Positions 35,101-44,994 of a stretch of DNA of 64,000 bases are shown here, one piece after another (position 1 is the stretch's first letter; the number at the start of each line of letters is the position of its first letter). The notes beneath the pieces were generated by a model that worked only from the letters and a program-made list of their open reading frames with translations, searched no databases and was not told the origin of the DNA. A program made the position numbers and the translations under genes. Source of the DNA: a virus; the IMG/VR virus record IMGVR_UViG_3300047480_000598, positions 98,336-162,335 of that record, one strand, 5' to 3'.

Positions 35101-38100
35101 AGTAAATGATGTTTATTTAAAACCTATTGGTTATAATTCTAATCCATGGCCTATCAGAACTAGTAATTCTACATATCTCCGTACTCCGGGATTTGTAAGA
35201 ACTAGTGATGTTCAATTTATTTTTAGAAAATTAGAAGATCTATTATGTTTAGACGAATGGAGCCTTGATGTACTTTATAATTATAAAGATACAGTAAATT
35301 ATGATGGTAAGAGGTATGTTTCTCTTACCACTAATCGAGGATCGGTCCCGAGTATTGAACAATCTAATTGGGAAGAATTCACAATACAACAATTTAAAAA
35401 TCGAGATTATATATGGTGCGGATTTGAAAATACATCTTGGGATGTGTATCGATTTACCCCAAAGGATGTTTCTATCATAGATGTGACTTTAATCGGCACT
35501 ACTGCAACTATTCAATTAGACCGATTAGTAAGTTATAATGAAGGAGACATTATCGGAATTTATGGATCTGAGATCGAAGGATTTTATAAAATAGATTCAG
35601 TTTCGTTAGATACATTTAATATTACATTACAGGCTACAACATTGCCCGATACTATTAGTGTAACTTCTATAATTATTGTTGGACTTGACCAACAAAAATT
35701 AGATACAATCGACGATCTTAATGAAACTATAGAATCTTTTGAAGAAAATGATTTAATATGGACCTTAGACTCAGGAGACGGAAAATGGGCAACATGGAAA
35801 AGAAATTCTGTTTATGAATCTAATGATATTCTTAATCCGTCTCCTCAAGAAGTAGAAATTGATAGCGTATCAACTATTGTTACCTATGGGAGAAAACTAG
35901 CACTTAATCATAGAAGTGATGTTTTAGCAGTTTCGAACTCATTAGGCGAAATTGTTATTTTAAATAAGTTAAGTCCTAATACTCCGTGGATACAAAAACA
36001 AACAGTAGTTCCTCCTTTTATCTCTAAAAAGGTCGGATTTGTATATCCTACAGAAGATAGCGAAACCGGTGATGTTATTGGATTATCTAATAATGACTTA
36101 TGGTTAGTTACAGGAACCCCGACAGCATCAAATGTTTGCACAAATTACGTCGGACAGTGGAATATCTCAGTAGAATATGTAACTAACAACATTGTAAAGT
36201 CGGATGGTGTCTATTACCGTGCTAAAAGTAATGTTCCTGTAGGTAATTCTCCTGAAGAAAATACTTCGTATTGGAAGAAATTGTATTATCTACCGATAGA
36301 ACAGTCAGGAACTAATTCGGCATTTACACAACAAGGTGTTATTACAATTTATAGAAGAGATGCAAACAAATTATACACAGTATTAGATACAATTGCCAGT
36401 CCAAATCTTGCATCGAATGAAAAATTTGGCACAAATGTTTCTATAAAAGAAAATGAGCTTTTTGTAAGCGCAATTGGCCATTCAACTAACAAAGGAATAG
36501 TATATAGATATTCATATATTGATCGAGTCGAAGCCTCGGCATATTACAATCCGGTTAATAGTGGTGGATCAACTATTACAGTTTCAAGTACTGAAAACAT
36601 TGAAGTTGGGATGAAATTAAAAGGTACAGGCTTTGACCCAACATACGTAGTAGTTCAAATAATCGATTCTACAACCTTACTGTTAAATCAAGAGCCGAGC
36701 GATACTCCGTCTGGATTAATTGAGTTTTATTATACTTTGTGGGGATTTACACAAGCACTCGAATTCCCGCTAACTACGACAACAAATGATAGTTTTGGGT
36801 ATGCTATTGATCTTAGCAATGATTTATCTACTTTGGTAATATCGTCGATAAACAACACTAATGTGGGAAAAGTGTTTGTTTATAATAAAGTTAACGATAT
36901 ATTTGTGCTGGCTCAGACCATCTCAACATCTACAAATGATAGATTTGGGAATAGCCTAGCATTATCTGACGACGCGATGTACTTAGCGGCATCGTCTACA
37001 GAATACGACGGATTGAGCCTTAAACAAGGACTTGTTAGCATCTATTCTAGAGAAACTGGTGTTTATGTAAAAGAACAAAATATCGTTGACACTAATCCAA
37101 AAGAAAGATTACCGGAATTTTTCGGAAGTAAAGTTTTCTTTATGAACGATTCTAAAACATTAGTAATTTACAGCTCTAAAGCAGATGTATACGTTCCTAC
37201 TACATATGATACATATTCAGTAACATTTGATGAGTTTGAGTTCATTGACGAGACACACACTCCGTCAACTTATCAAACGTCGACATATGTAAACGATCCT
37301 AATTCTCCTAAAATTGACTCACCGACTACTTTTGATAACGAATTAACAAGATTTACAAAAAGTTCTAAGTATGACAGCGGAAGAATTGATGTATACGATC
37401 GATATGCAACTAAATGGGTATTCAGCGAAAGTATTAATCAAAATTTAGATGAAATCGATAACTTTGGTGAGGGTATTGCAGTAGGCAGTAATTGTATATT
37501 AGCAAGTGCACCGAATGCAATTGATAAGAACATAAGATCTGGTAAAGTTTTTGAATATGCAAAAAGAAATAATGATTACACTTGGAAAAAAGTACATTAT
37601 CAAGAAAGTTCGGTTGATGTTACAAAGATTAAACGAGCATTTTTATATAACAAATCAACTAATCAATTAGTAAAGTACCTTGATGTATTAGATCCTGCTC
37701 AAGGAAAAATTCCGGGAATTGCAGATCAAGAAATTAGATTTAAAACTTTTTATGATCCAGCAATATATTCTACAGGCACTTTAGATGTTACTGTTGACGA
37801 AGGAATTTCGTGGAACAAGTCGAAAGTTGGTCAGTTATGGTGGGATTTAAGAACAGCAAAGTTTATCGACAGTTATAGTAACGATTCGATTTATAAAAAT
37901 AGCAACTGGAATAGATTATTCCCAGGGGCAAGTATTGACATTTATGAATGGGTAGAAACTACATTACTTCCTTCGGAATGGGATGAGTTAGCGGATACTG
38001 ATGCAGGAATTACAGACGCTATTAGTGGTCAGAGTTTATACGGAGATTTGGCATATTCATCTATAAAAACATATGATAAAATTAGTAGAAGTTATACAAC

Positions 38101-41100
38101 TACCTATTATTATTGGGTTAAAAATAAAAAGACAGTTCCGAACATTCGTTCTAGATCTTTATCAGCTGAAGATGTTGCTAATTTAATAGAAAATCCAAGA
38201 GGTGAAGGGTATTCGTATATCGGATTCACAGGATCCAACTCGCTTAGTATCTCAAATGTTAAATCTCTATTAAGAAATAAAGATATTATTTTATCTGTAG
38301 ATTATTGGACAGTTGATAATATTAAGCAAAATATCCATTCAGAGTGGAAAGTAATTAGTACTGATATTAGAACTACTTTACCTAAACAAATCGAAGAAAA
38401 ATGGTATGATAGTTTATGCGGGAAGGATCATAACGGTCGAGAAGTTCCGGATATGACATTACCGTTAAAAGTTCGATATGGTATAGAAAATAGACCACGA
38501 CAAGGAATGTTTATTAATAGATTCGAAGTGTTAAAACAAATAATTGAAGAAACGAATAGAACACTATTAAAGTATCAGATAGCAAAAGATAGAGATTTAT
38601 CGAAGTTAGAAACATATGATGTTATTCCAAGTCCTGTACAAGGATTCTATGATATAGTTCTTGATACTGATTCTGAATTAAGATTTGCAGGAGCAGGAGC
38701 ATTTTTTGAACCAGAATTAACACCGGTTATTGTTAATGGAAAGATTGTGTCAGTAACAATTAGTGATTCGGGGTCTGGGTTCGGAAGACTTAGTCCGGTA
38801 GAGTATGATATAAACGGAAACGCAGTTTTATGGGACGGTCCGTTGGTTGTAGTTAATGGTTCAGGAGTAGATGCAGAAATTAAAACTTTCGTTAATTCAA
38901 GAGGGCAGATATCGTTAGTTGAAATAATTTCTTCGGGATACGGATATTTAGATGTTCCTAATACTACTATATCGATTAGAAGTTTCTCTGCATTAGTAAC
39001 TAATGACAGTCAAAATGCCGGTGGATGGTCAATATATGCTTATGACTTAACTACTAAACTTTGGTCAAGAATCAAAGCTCAATCATATGATACTAGAACA
39101 TATTGGGAATATATCGATTGGTTTGAAGAGGGATATAATCAATTTGTAAGTTTCGATCATGCAATTGATACTTTTTCAGAATTAAATTCTCTCGAAACTT
39201 CTATTGGCGATATTGTTAAAATTAGAAGAACCGGTGATAATAAGTGGATACTGTTAGAAAAGTATAATACTTCGGATTCAAGTGATTGGACACAATCATA
39301 CCGTACTGTTGGATTACAAGAAGGTACCATTCAATTTAAGTCTTCGATATACAAGTACATTGATTCTATATACGGATATGATGGATCATTATATGACACA
39401 CAAGGATTTGATGATTATGCAGCGATTGAAATTAGATACATTTTAGAAGCATTGCGAGATAATATTTTTATCGACAATTTAAAAGAACAGTATTTAAATT
39501 TATTCTTTACATCAATTCGATACTTATTAAGTGAACAATTATATGTTGATTGGATCTTTAAAACTAGTTTTGTAAAAGCAAGACATAATGTTGGAGAGTT
39601 AAAAGAGAAAGTTACTTATAATAACGATAACTTATCAGATTTTGAAGCATATGTTGCTGAAGTAAAACCTTATAGGACTCAAATTAGAGAATATATAAGT
39701 TCTTACAACAAATTAGATAATAGTTATACAGCCTTTACTGACTTTGACTTACCATCTGTGTATGAAAACGGAAAATTAGAACCAGTAAATGTTGAAGTTA
39801 TTAATGGAGAAATTGTATCAAATACAAATCAAATTCTAACATACCCGTGGAAATTTTGGTATGATAATGCAGGATTTAAAGTAACTGAAATAAAAATAGT
39901 AGACGGAGGTTCTGGATATTTGTCAGCACCGACTTTAACATTTAATAGTTTATCCGGAAGTGGCGCAGTTGCAAAAGCATATATTACTCAAGGAAAAGTT
40001 AATCGAGTTATATTAATAAGTTCCGGAGAAGGATATTTAAGTGCTCCGACGATTGAAGTAAATGGAAGTTTAGAAGACGGCGGTACTCCGGCTAAAATTG
40101 TAGCTATTATCGGTGATAGTGTAGTTAGGTCAAATCATCTTAAAATGAAATTTGATCGAATTACAAATTCATATTACCTAACTTCTTTACAACAAACAGA
40201 GACATTTACTGGAACAGGATCAAGATTGCAATATCCATTAACATGGGCTCCGGATATTCGAATTGGAAAATCTACTGTTCTTGTTAACGGAATTGAAGAG
40301 TTAAGAGAAAACTATAGATTATCGATAGTTAAATCTACTTCAAGAGGGTATACTAGTTATAGCGGATCGATTATTTTTGAAACACCGCCGACAAGCGGAT
40401 CGTCTATATCGGTGACTTATCTAAAAGATTGGTCTATATTAAATGCGGCTGATAGGATACAATATTATTACAATCCGACCGAAGGGCAGTTAGGTAAAGA
40501 TTTAGCTCAATTAATGACTGGAGTTGATTACGGCGGCGTTGTTATCAACGGTATGGGATTTGATGTAAGTTTTGGTTGGGATAGTGTTCCTTATTATTCA
40601 GGAAAGTGGGATAGTTATGATGGATCTTTTGATGACTACATAGAAACAGTATCGGCAGATAAACACATTTTTACGTTACCGTATATCCCAGATCAAGGTG
40701 TTGAAATTAATGTTTATTATTCAACATTAAAGACATTCATAACAGATATTACAAGTGAAAATAATAATACAACAGTATTTTCTTATGATCCAGTTGTAGT
40801 ATATCCTCCTAAAGTTTCTGTTACTAAAACAGCTATAACTAATGTAATCAATTATAAAGGATTTACACAGTTTACAGTAGTTGACTCGACAGGAATTAAA
40901 ATAGATGATGTAATATCTACAGATCCAGTATTAGTTGACGGAGATTTACAGAACCCGTTCGGATTTGGCACCAAAGTAATTGATATTGTAGGTAATGTTC
41001 TTATTCTAAGTCAGATCTTCTATATTGATATTCCTTCCGGAAGAACAATTACATTTACAAGAGAGTTAATTGATCCGACAGATTGTACTATAAATCAAAA

Positions 41101-43744
41101 CGGAACGGTATTTTTAGTTGATGCACTTGCAATTGGAAGTAAATTAATAATTACATCACCTCTCACACCGATAAGAATAGATGATCCAAATTACGGTGGA
41201 GTAGATCCTATTGAAAATAGCAATGCAATTATGGAAACATTTTATGGTGACAATTTAACTGACACTATTGAAATTCCATCTGAATTAGTTGTTAGTGCAG
41301 GGGACAAATTTATCTTTAGAAAGAGTACTAGCGACGGTGCTATTAATCCTCAAGATTTTGATTATGATACAGCATTAAGCGGTGGAGACCTAGCATATAA
41401 TTCAGCAACAGGAATAGCAGCCGACGATATATTAGTAGACGGTGACGGATTTGTAACTCCTAATACCAGTCCGGCTACAGAAGAAGTTGTCCCCGGACAA
41501 GTAGTAGATGCAGTTGCAATTAAAGTATTTGATAGACCTAAAAACGGATCAGCAAATATTAAAGTCGACAACTATATCGGTGACGGGTTAACTACAGAAT
41601 TTGTTATTACACAACAGATAAACAGCAATCGAGCAGTTATTGTTAAGACCGAAACAGGAACAAGTGAAAAGTTAACAGATATACAAATTAACATATTTGA
41701 AGATGAATATACAATTGATTATGTTCAAAATAAGATTGTATTCAATGTTGCTCCTGCAGAAAATGCAGTAATTTCAATTACTAGTTTTGGATTTAACGGA
41801 TTAAATATTCTTGATATTGATTATGTAATTGCAGATGGATTTACATCTGAATTTGTTACATCTGCAAGATGGTCTAATAATGTTGTATCATTAATCTATC
41901 TTAACGGTATACAGGTTACAGGAACCGAAGTAGAGTTATTCCAAACATCGGATCCAAGTCCTAATAGAATTGGAATACGATTCTTAACTACACCGGTCGA
42001 AAATTCTTTAATAAATTATTTAATAGTCGACGGATCAGTACAAACATTCTCGGTTATGAATACTCAGCGTATTTTAGTTAATGGCTCCGATGAATATACC
42101 TTAGATTATATTGCGGGAACAAATAAACCTATAGAATCAAATATGATTGTAAGAGTAAACAACAAGATTTTAAAATCTCCAATGAATTGCTATTACACTA
42201 TTAAAAACAATAGATTAACATATAAGTTAGATACTATTAAGTTTGCTCCGTATTCAGTCTCAGTAGATGACATTATTGTAATAGCTGATCAAAATATTTT
42301 AGTTCAAAATGTTGATTATATAGTAGATGTTAAAGGAATTAACATCAAGTTAATTAAGAGTGTATATAACAAATATGCAGGAAAGAGTTTGATTATATCA
42401 ATTATAGCAGGGGCAGAATATGAATATATTTCCGATTCTCCTGCAAGAATTAAATTTAATAATTTATATAATAATAATGAAGTAGTTGAAGTAATTACTG
42501 CATATAATCATGATATTTTAGATGCTCAAAGAACTAGAGCAAAATATGTAGATCAGTTGTCGTTAACTCCTGATACAATTGAATATTTTAATTACTTAAA
42601 AGTTTCTACAGGCGTGATTCAGTTAGACCGCGCAGTGTTAGATGATAGCTTTGTTTGGGTAATTAAGAACGGTTCATTATTAACCCCGAGTGTAGATTTC
42701 AAATTAAATCCAAATAAATCGAGTATCACTCTTTCAAAAGAGCCAAATAATAACGATGAATATTCGATAATGACATTTGGGTCTAATGTATTAACGTCTG
42801 GTATTGCATATATGCAATTTAAGGATATGTTAAACAGATATCATTTTAAGAGATTGAGTAGAAACAAACAAACTATCTTAGTAAAAGATTTAAGATACAA
42901 CGATCTTGTTATTAAGGTAGAGGATGCATTATCGTTTGACTTACCAAATCCGACAAAAAACAAGCCGGGTGTAATCGAGATTCGAGGCGAGAGAATTGAA
43001 TATTTTAGCATAATTCAAGAAGAATTTACTGACGAAGATGGTACAAGAGAAATTTCAGTACTTGGAAAATTAAGAAGAGGAACGTTAGGAACAGGAGCTT
43101 CTAAGATTCACAGAAAAGGAGCTAAAGTGCAATGTATCGGTCCTAGTGAAACTTTACCGTACACCGAAATCGATATTATTGAAAAATCTTTATGCGACGG
43201 AAATTCAAATGTAGTAAATCTATCATTTACTCCGGCAAGAGCAACATTACCGGCTATAAGCATATCGAAGCTTTCTAGAACTGAAGAATTAGTGGAATGG
43301 GATTATCAAGATAGTACTTTTGAATCATTAATTCCGGCAGGGTATGGACAAGCTGATGAAATTGAAGTATTTGTTGGCGGAATTAGATTAAAAAAGAAGC
43401 CGTATATGCTTTATGATAGTTCAATACATCCTGAAAGTCCCGAAGGTGATGTTCAATTTGATGCAGAATTTTCTGTAAACGGAGTTACTAATGAAATTTT
43501 ATTAACTAAGCAGTACGATTTTGGAACACAAATTGTTGTGATAAAACGAACAGGTACTGATTGGGATTCTTTTGATAATATTCAATATTCCGATACAAAG
43601 ATTGCACAGTTCTTAAAAGCAACACCGGGTATATGGTATACAGCTATCGATAAATATGAAAGTAAATCAGATGAGACTGTTAGCACATTCGATAGCAGTG
43701 CAGGAACATTCGACAGCACAGATATAACATTCGATCAAGGATAA
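29159..43744 (+). CDS. Giant baseplate/fibre protein in gp7 position (4,861 residues)
   Basis: A single uninterrupted chain of 4,861 residues, about 540 kDa. I chose ATG 29159 (MADSKNNKNVKSSNFLPNFY) because GGAG (29149-29152) lies 6 nt before it; an upstream ATG at 29147 destroys that spacing. It follows gp6, where T4 has gp7, and giant proteins hold this place in cyanophages and pelagiphages. Visible modules: a domain around residues 670-720 (SNIVKGNTYTIIELGDTEFT); five CBM5/12-like units near residues 1480, 1615, 1795, 2035 and 2335 (pattern W...Y..gdIVky.g.yY.a); FG-GAP-like propeller repeats from about 2240 to 2810; 'GSGYLSAPTLTF' repeats near 3580-3640; and a Phe-Asp repeat end (TFDSSAGTFDSTDITFDQG). 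It may combine wedge function with host binding. Confidence 0.85.
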   Translation: MADSKNNKNVKSSNFLPNFYKTDPNKKFLQATLDQLIQPGTVKKINGYIGRQNAKSTKVSDIFISEATKDREHYQLEPSLVVKDDLGNTTYFKDYSDYINQLDVFGGNVKNHSRINSQDFYSWDPHIDWDKFVNFQNYYWLPYGPEIINISGQQQNIETTYDVVIEKDPDSHAYLFSPKGSLGLVRNPTIKLYKGITYKFQFENIQDVFLIKTIRSGENLNEYTSENLTTRTLENGIVEIEFLIDHNTPGVLYYLSSTDIDVGGTFEILSITENTFLNVDQEILGKKTYILPNGTALSNGMKVRFVGNVEPESYSIGQYYVEGVGDSITLVDERILEVVSSYSDSQSILFDNTPFDSLPFNDATEFAGTPDYIVINRSSIDRNQWSRYNRWFHKDVIEESAVYNGQIPNLSQTSRAVRPIIEFEANLKLFNFGIQATLDIDLIDDYTTDVFSNIEGQLGYNIDGIQLAQNQKILFVADNDILVKNKIFQVEFLTLNGTRQIHLNLIATPSDMDVALIRNGKTNQGKMYWFDGATWIQGQQKTELNQAPLFDLINSNKEFLSDSDVYDGSTFAGTKIFSYKAGSGNIDSNLGFALSYKNIENIGDIVFNFNLETDTFQYKDIVNLKTLKVNTAYLIKTINNKSTYVNGWQTASVSNIQPGVRIYKDSKIINASNIVKGNTYTIIELGDTEFTDLGSVNNYIGTTFVASKTGSGTGKVINKTFELDLFEDINNLADLVLRVYVNGIRVDQYTSKTGPANWSIEDGVGYKKINFNYDIKGDDVITFKAFSSQPINNNGYYEIPINLQNNPLNDSIQELTLGEVIDHVTSIAENLSGFIGFTPGSNNIRDLGNVTKYGTKFVQHTGPLGLSMYHITSETNNIIKALEKSRDDYNRFKRNFLTVAETLGIDADSITLVDLILQKINKDKPDTFPYYFSDMVPYGANVRNEYQILDYRIKTYPLTEIFNLNELSNKAVLIYYIDRELDTTTQLVYGRDYSFDSQGFVVISSELKNDDTIVIYEYDSTHGSFVPATPTKLGLWPKYQPMIYTDTTLLTPRVMIQGHDGSQILAYNDYRDELILELEKRIFNNIKVSYDQTIFDINDVIPQYHRSSLYSLKEFNETLAPSFYKWTSLIDRDFSKPLSYDRQDPKTFNYRGQAAPDGREVPGYWKGIYLWILGTDRPNLCPWEMLGIYEKPTWWEDLYGPAPYTSDNLILWNDLSNGIIRGTSAVPTISEKYKRPYLIDHIPVDGHGNIISPIESGLALGIITQATSGDFVFGDVSPVESAWRRSSFYPYSVILTSMLLYPAKTFGLLLDRSRIIRNLAGQLIYKDTGVRVNAKDIMLPSIYSSSSTVYTSGIINYLVDYILSDNLKSYNVYRYELKNLTTNMSYRIGGFTSKEKFKLLLDSKTPLSSGSVFIPSEDYDIILNLSSAIKKITYSAVIVTKLEDGYELKGYSRTQPYFKYYPWYNSGYNVNVGGISNSYFIWTPGEKYRSGNIVKYNNSFYRVTTPHIAKEEIDLQYCELLPSLPYVGGSDAIFRTKWDRDEEIIFPYGTKLKTVQEVVDFLLGYGEWLKDQGFVFDEFNKSLNAVTNWETSAKEFMFWTTQNWSTGQDKWQDWLPNNSYKYMEIVKYNGDYYKAIRTTDPSPIFNDDEFVKLDGLSTIGSSVLALSPAANSIVFSTQLSVVDDIRNSFNGYEIFTVDGLPLAPSFINSYRDDNLVTYIPKENNGIYCATFYLKQQEQVVILNNNTMFNDTIYNPVSGYRQEKIKVAGYKTTSWNGSFNAPGFIFDRAIIQEWELWNDYNLGDIVKYKEFYYSAKTFLPGVATFNPNNWIKLDEKPSSRLIPNWSYKASQFEDFYSLDSDNFDIDQQTVAQHLVGYQKRQYLSNIIKDDVSEFKFYQGMITEKGTHNSLNKLFDVLSADNQESIDFYEEWAVRTGNYGAINAFNTIEFVLDESLFRTNPQNLELSENVSQSNIADLVIRQGVNDVYLKPIGYNSNPWPIRTSNSTYLRTPGFVRTSDVQFIFRKLEDLLCLDEWSLDVLYNYKDTVNYDGKRYVSLTTNRGSVPSIEQSNWEEFTIQQFKNRDYIWCGFENTSWDVYRFTPKDVSIIDVTLIGTTATIQLDRLVSYNEGDIIGIYGSEIEGFYKIDSVSLDTFNITLQATTLPDTISVTSIIIVGLDQQKLDTIDDLNETIESFEENDLIWTLDSGDGKWATWKRNSVYESNDILNPSPQEVEIDSVSTIVTYGRKLALNHRSDVLAVSNSLGEIVILNKLSPNTPWIQKQTVVPPFISKKVGFVYPTEDSETGDVIGLSNNDLWLVTGTPTASNVCTNYVGQWNISVEYVTNNIVKSDGVYYRAKSNVPVGNSPEENTSYWKKLYYLPIEQSGTNSAFTQQGVITIYRRDANKLYTVLDTIASPNLASNEKFGTNVSIKENELFVSAIGHSTNKGIVYRYSYIDRVEASAYYNPVNSGGSTITVSSTENIEVGMKLKGTGFDPTYVVVQIIDSTTLLLNQEPSDTPSGLIEFYYTLWGFTQALEFPLTTTTNDSFGYAIDLSNDLSTLVISSINNTNVGKVFVYNKVNDIFVLAQTISTSTNDRFGNSLALSDDAMYLAASSTEYDGLSLKQGLVSIYSRETGVYVKEQNIVDTNPKERLPEFFGSKVFFMNDSKTLVIYSSKADVYVPTTYDTYSVTFDEFEFIDETHTPSTYQTSTYVNDPNSPKIDSPTTFDNELTRFTKSSKYDSGRIDVYDRYATKWVFSESINQNLDEIDNFGEGIAVGSNCILASAPNAIDKNIRSGKVFEYAKRNNDYTWKKVHYQESSVDVTKIKRAFLYNKSTNQLVKYLDVLDPAQGKIPGIADQEIRFKTFYDPAIYSTGTLDVTVDEGISWNKSKVGQLWWDLRTAKFIDSYSNDSIYKNSNWNRLFPGASIDIYEWVETTLLPSEWDELADTDAGITDAISGQSLYGDLAYSSIKTYDKISRSYTTTYYYWVKNKKTVPNIRSRSLSAEDVANLIENPRGEGYSYIGFTGSNSLSISNVKSLLRNKDIILSVDYWTVDNIKQNIHSEWKVISTDIRTTLPKQIEEKWYDSLCGKDHNGREVPDMTLPLKVRYGIENRPRQGMFINRFEVLKQIIEETNRTLLKYQIAKDRDLSKLETYDVIPSPVQGFYDIVLDTDSELRFAGAGAFFEPELTPVIVNGKIVSVTISDSGSGFGRLSPVEYDINGNAVLWDGPLVVVNGSGVDAEIKTFVNSRGQISLVEIISSGYGYLDVPNTTISIRSFSALVTNDSQNAGGWSIYAYDLTTKLWSRIKAQSYDTRTYWEYIDWFEEGYNQFVSFDHAIDTFSELNSLETSIGDIVKIRRTGDNKWILLEKYNTSDSSDWTQSYRTVGLQEGTIQFKSSIYKYIDSIYGYDGSLYDTQGFDDYAAIEIRYILEALRDNIFIDNLKEQYLNLFFTSIRYLLSEQLYVDWIFKTSFVKARHNVGELKEKVTYNNDNLSDFEAYVAEVKPYRTQIREYISSYNKLDNSYTAFTDFDLPSVYENGKLEPVNVEVINGEIVSNTNQILTYPWKFWYDNAGFKVTEIKIVDGGSGYLSAPTLTFNSLSGSGAVAKAYITQGKVNRVILISSGEGYLSAPTIEVNGSLEDGGTPAKIVAIIGDSVVRSNHLKMKFDRITNSYYLTSLQQTETFTGTGSRLQYPLTWAPDIRIGKSTVLVNGIEELRENYRLSIVKSTSRGYTSYSGSIIFETPPTSGSSISVTYLKDWSILNAADRIQYYYNPTEGQLGKDLAQLMTGVDYGGVVINGMGFDVSFGWDSVPYYSGKWDSYDGSFDDYIETVSADKHIFTLPYIPDQGVEINVYYSTLKTFITDITSENNNTTVFSYDPVVVYPPKVSVTKTAITNVINYKGFTQFTVVDSTGIKIDDVISTDPVLVDGDLQNPFGFGTKVIDIVGNVLILSQIFYIDIPSGRTITFTRELIDPTDCTINQNGTVFLVDALAIGSKLIITSPLTPIRIDDPNYGGVDPIENSNAIMETFYGDNLTDTIEIPSELVVSAGDKFIFRKSTSDGAINPQDFDYDTALSGGDLAYNSATGIAADDILVDGDGFVTPNTSPATEEVVPGQVVDAVAIKVFDRPKNGSANIKVDNYIGDGLTTEFVITQQINSNRAVIVKTETGTSEKLTDIQINIFEDEYTIDYVQNKIVFNVAPAENAVISITSFGFNGLNILDIDYVIADGFTSEFVTSARWSNNVVSLIYLNGIQVTGTEVELFQTSDPSPNRIGIRFLTTPVENSLINYLIVDGSVQTFSVMNTQRILVNGSDEYTLDYIAGTNKPIESNMIVRVNNKILKSPMNCYYTIKNNRLTYKLDTIKFAPYSVSVDDIIVIADQNILVQNVDYIVDVKGINIKLIKSVYNKYAGKSLIISIIAGAEYEYISDSPARIKFNNLYNNNEVVEVITAYNHDILDAQRTRAKYVDQLSLTPDTIEYFNYLKVSTGVIQLDRAVLDDSFVWVIKNGSLLTPSVDFKLNPNKSSITLSKEPNNNDEYSIMTFGSNVLTSGIAYMQFKDMLNRYHFKRLSRNKQTILVKDLRYNDLVIKVEDALSFDLPNPTKNKPGVIEIRGERIEYFSIIQEEFTDEDGTREISVLGKLRRGTLGTGASKIHRKGAKVQCIGPSETLPYTEIDIIEKSLCDGNSNVVNLSFTPARATLPAISISKLSRTEELVEWDYQDSTFESLIPAGYGQADEIEVFVGGIRLKKKPYMLYDSSIHPESPEGDVQFDAEFSVNGVTNEILLTKQYDFGTQIVVIKRTGTDWDSFDNIQYSDTKIAQFLKATPGIWYTAIDKYESKSDETVSTFDSSAGTFDSTDITFDQG

Positions 43745-43748
43745 TAAT

Positions 43749-44966
43749 ATGAAAGAAACAATTAATATAGGAGAATCTGTAAACGACGGCACAGGTGATA
43801 CATTACGATCCGGTGCTGTTAAAATTAATCAAAATTTTACAGAACTATATAATCGAACAGAATCGATGATAACCGGAATATACGACGGTGAAGGGATACT
43901 AGTTACTCAATCGTTTGGACAAATAACAATTACAAATAATCTTCCAAATAGAGGGTCGTTTAATAGTGTCGAAGTTGCAGGTCAACAAGCAATAGAAACA
44001 AGCCAATTAACAGATACGTTAACACTTGTAGCAGGGCAAAATATTCAGTTACTTACAAATCCAGTATCTAAAAGTGTTACAATTTCTGTCGAAAGTTTAC
44101 AAGATCAAGTATTTGATGGTGATTTTACAGGATCATTTACTGGTGATTTAACTGGCAACCTTAATTCAAGTAGAGTTAGGATACTTGGGAACGAAGAAGC
44201 AGCACAAAGTTATTATGATTCGTTAATTTCTCAACAATCGATATTAGCAAATCAAATTATTATACTACAAGGATCTCTAGAGAGTTATCAATTACAAAAA
44301 CAAGAATTATTAGACGATCAAGCATATTGGAATTCGCAACCTGAAAGTTCACAGAAGACAGCAGCATTACTAAGTATCTCGGGTCAGTTAATATCAGTAC
44401 AAGCACAAATTGACGGAGCAACTCTTGAGTTATCAAATAAAGAAACCGAACAAGATCTTTTAACAGCGACGATTAACGATTTTTCTCCGACATTAACTAC
44501 ACCTTATACTGATATTCTTTATAATGCAGTTAACTTGAACTGTTCGATAAGTAGAGAACTTGATCTTCCTAGTCTAACAGTAGATAATTTTACATTTGAC
44601 GACACCGGTATTCTTTACAGTAATTTACATACTTGGGCTAAACCTCAAACAAGCACAGTATTACAGTCAGCAACATCGGTTATATTTTCGTCAGTTGGCG
44701 CAAATTCGCAAACTTTAAAATTATTGGTACTTGCTAAATGCGGAGGAGAAGTTCAATCTTGTGAAATTATAGTATCTAGAAGTAATAGCAATGTAGTAAC
44801 ATGCTCGGTATACGGAATTGTGTACACAGGATTAGCATCGTTATGTGAGTTTAATGCACAGTGGAATTCAAATACAAGTCAAATAGATGTATTAGCAACA
44901 AATTTAAGTTCGACTACAACTGCATACTTTACTGTAAAAGCAGATGAATTATCGAGCACCAATTAA
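43749..44966 (+). CDS. Virion structural protein with coiled coil
   Basis: A 405-residue protein opening MKETINIGESVNDGTGDTLR, then KINQNFTELYNRTESM, a pattern seen at the N-terminus of many marine myovirus fibre or baseplate proteins (from memory). A coiled coil occupies about residues 155-240 (ILANQIIILQGSLESYQLQK; AQIDGATLELSNKETEQDLL), suggesting a trimeric stalk, and the C-terminal part is a beta-domain ending in YFTVKADELSSTN. The AAGGATAATAAT ribosome site overlaps the end of the giant gene. The role is probably in fibre or baseplate; the exact part is unknown. Confidence 0.7.
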   Translation: MKETINIGESVNDGTGDTLRSGAVKINQNFTELYNRTESMITGIYDGEGILVTQSFGQITITNNLPNRGSFNSVEVAGQQAIETSQLTDTLTLVAGQNIQLLTNPVSKSVTISVESLQDQVFDGDFTGSFTGDLTGNLNSSRVRILGNEEAAQSYYDSLISQQSILANQIIILQGSLESYQLQKQELLDDQAYWNSQPESSQKTAALLSISGQLISVQAQIDGATLELSNKETEQDLLTATINDFSPTLTTPYTDILYNAVNLNCSISRELDLPSLTVDNFTFDDTGILYSNLHTWAKPQTSTVLQSATSVIFSSVGANSQTLKLLVLAKCGGEVQSCEIIVSRSNSNVVTCSVYGIVYTGLASLCEFNAQWNSNTSQIDVLATNLSSTTTAYFTVKADELSSTN

Positions 44967-44986
44967 CTTAGCATATAATTCATATA

Positions 44987-44994
44987 GATAAATA
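44987..44994 (+). promoter_or_regulatory. T4-type late promoter GATAAATA
   Basis: GATAAATA in the 48-bp gap, 28 nt before ATG 45015, the same spacing as other boxes here. Confidence 0.6.

Noticed and set aside
36155-36260. A chitinase domain in the giant protein
   Set aside because: Only short CBM-like binding units are visible; no glycosyl hydrolase catalytic motif such as DxxDxDxE was seen.
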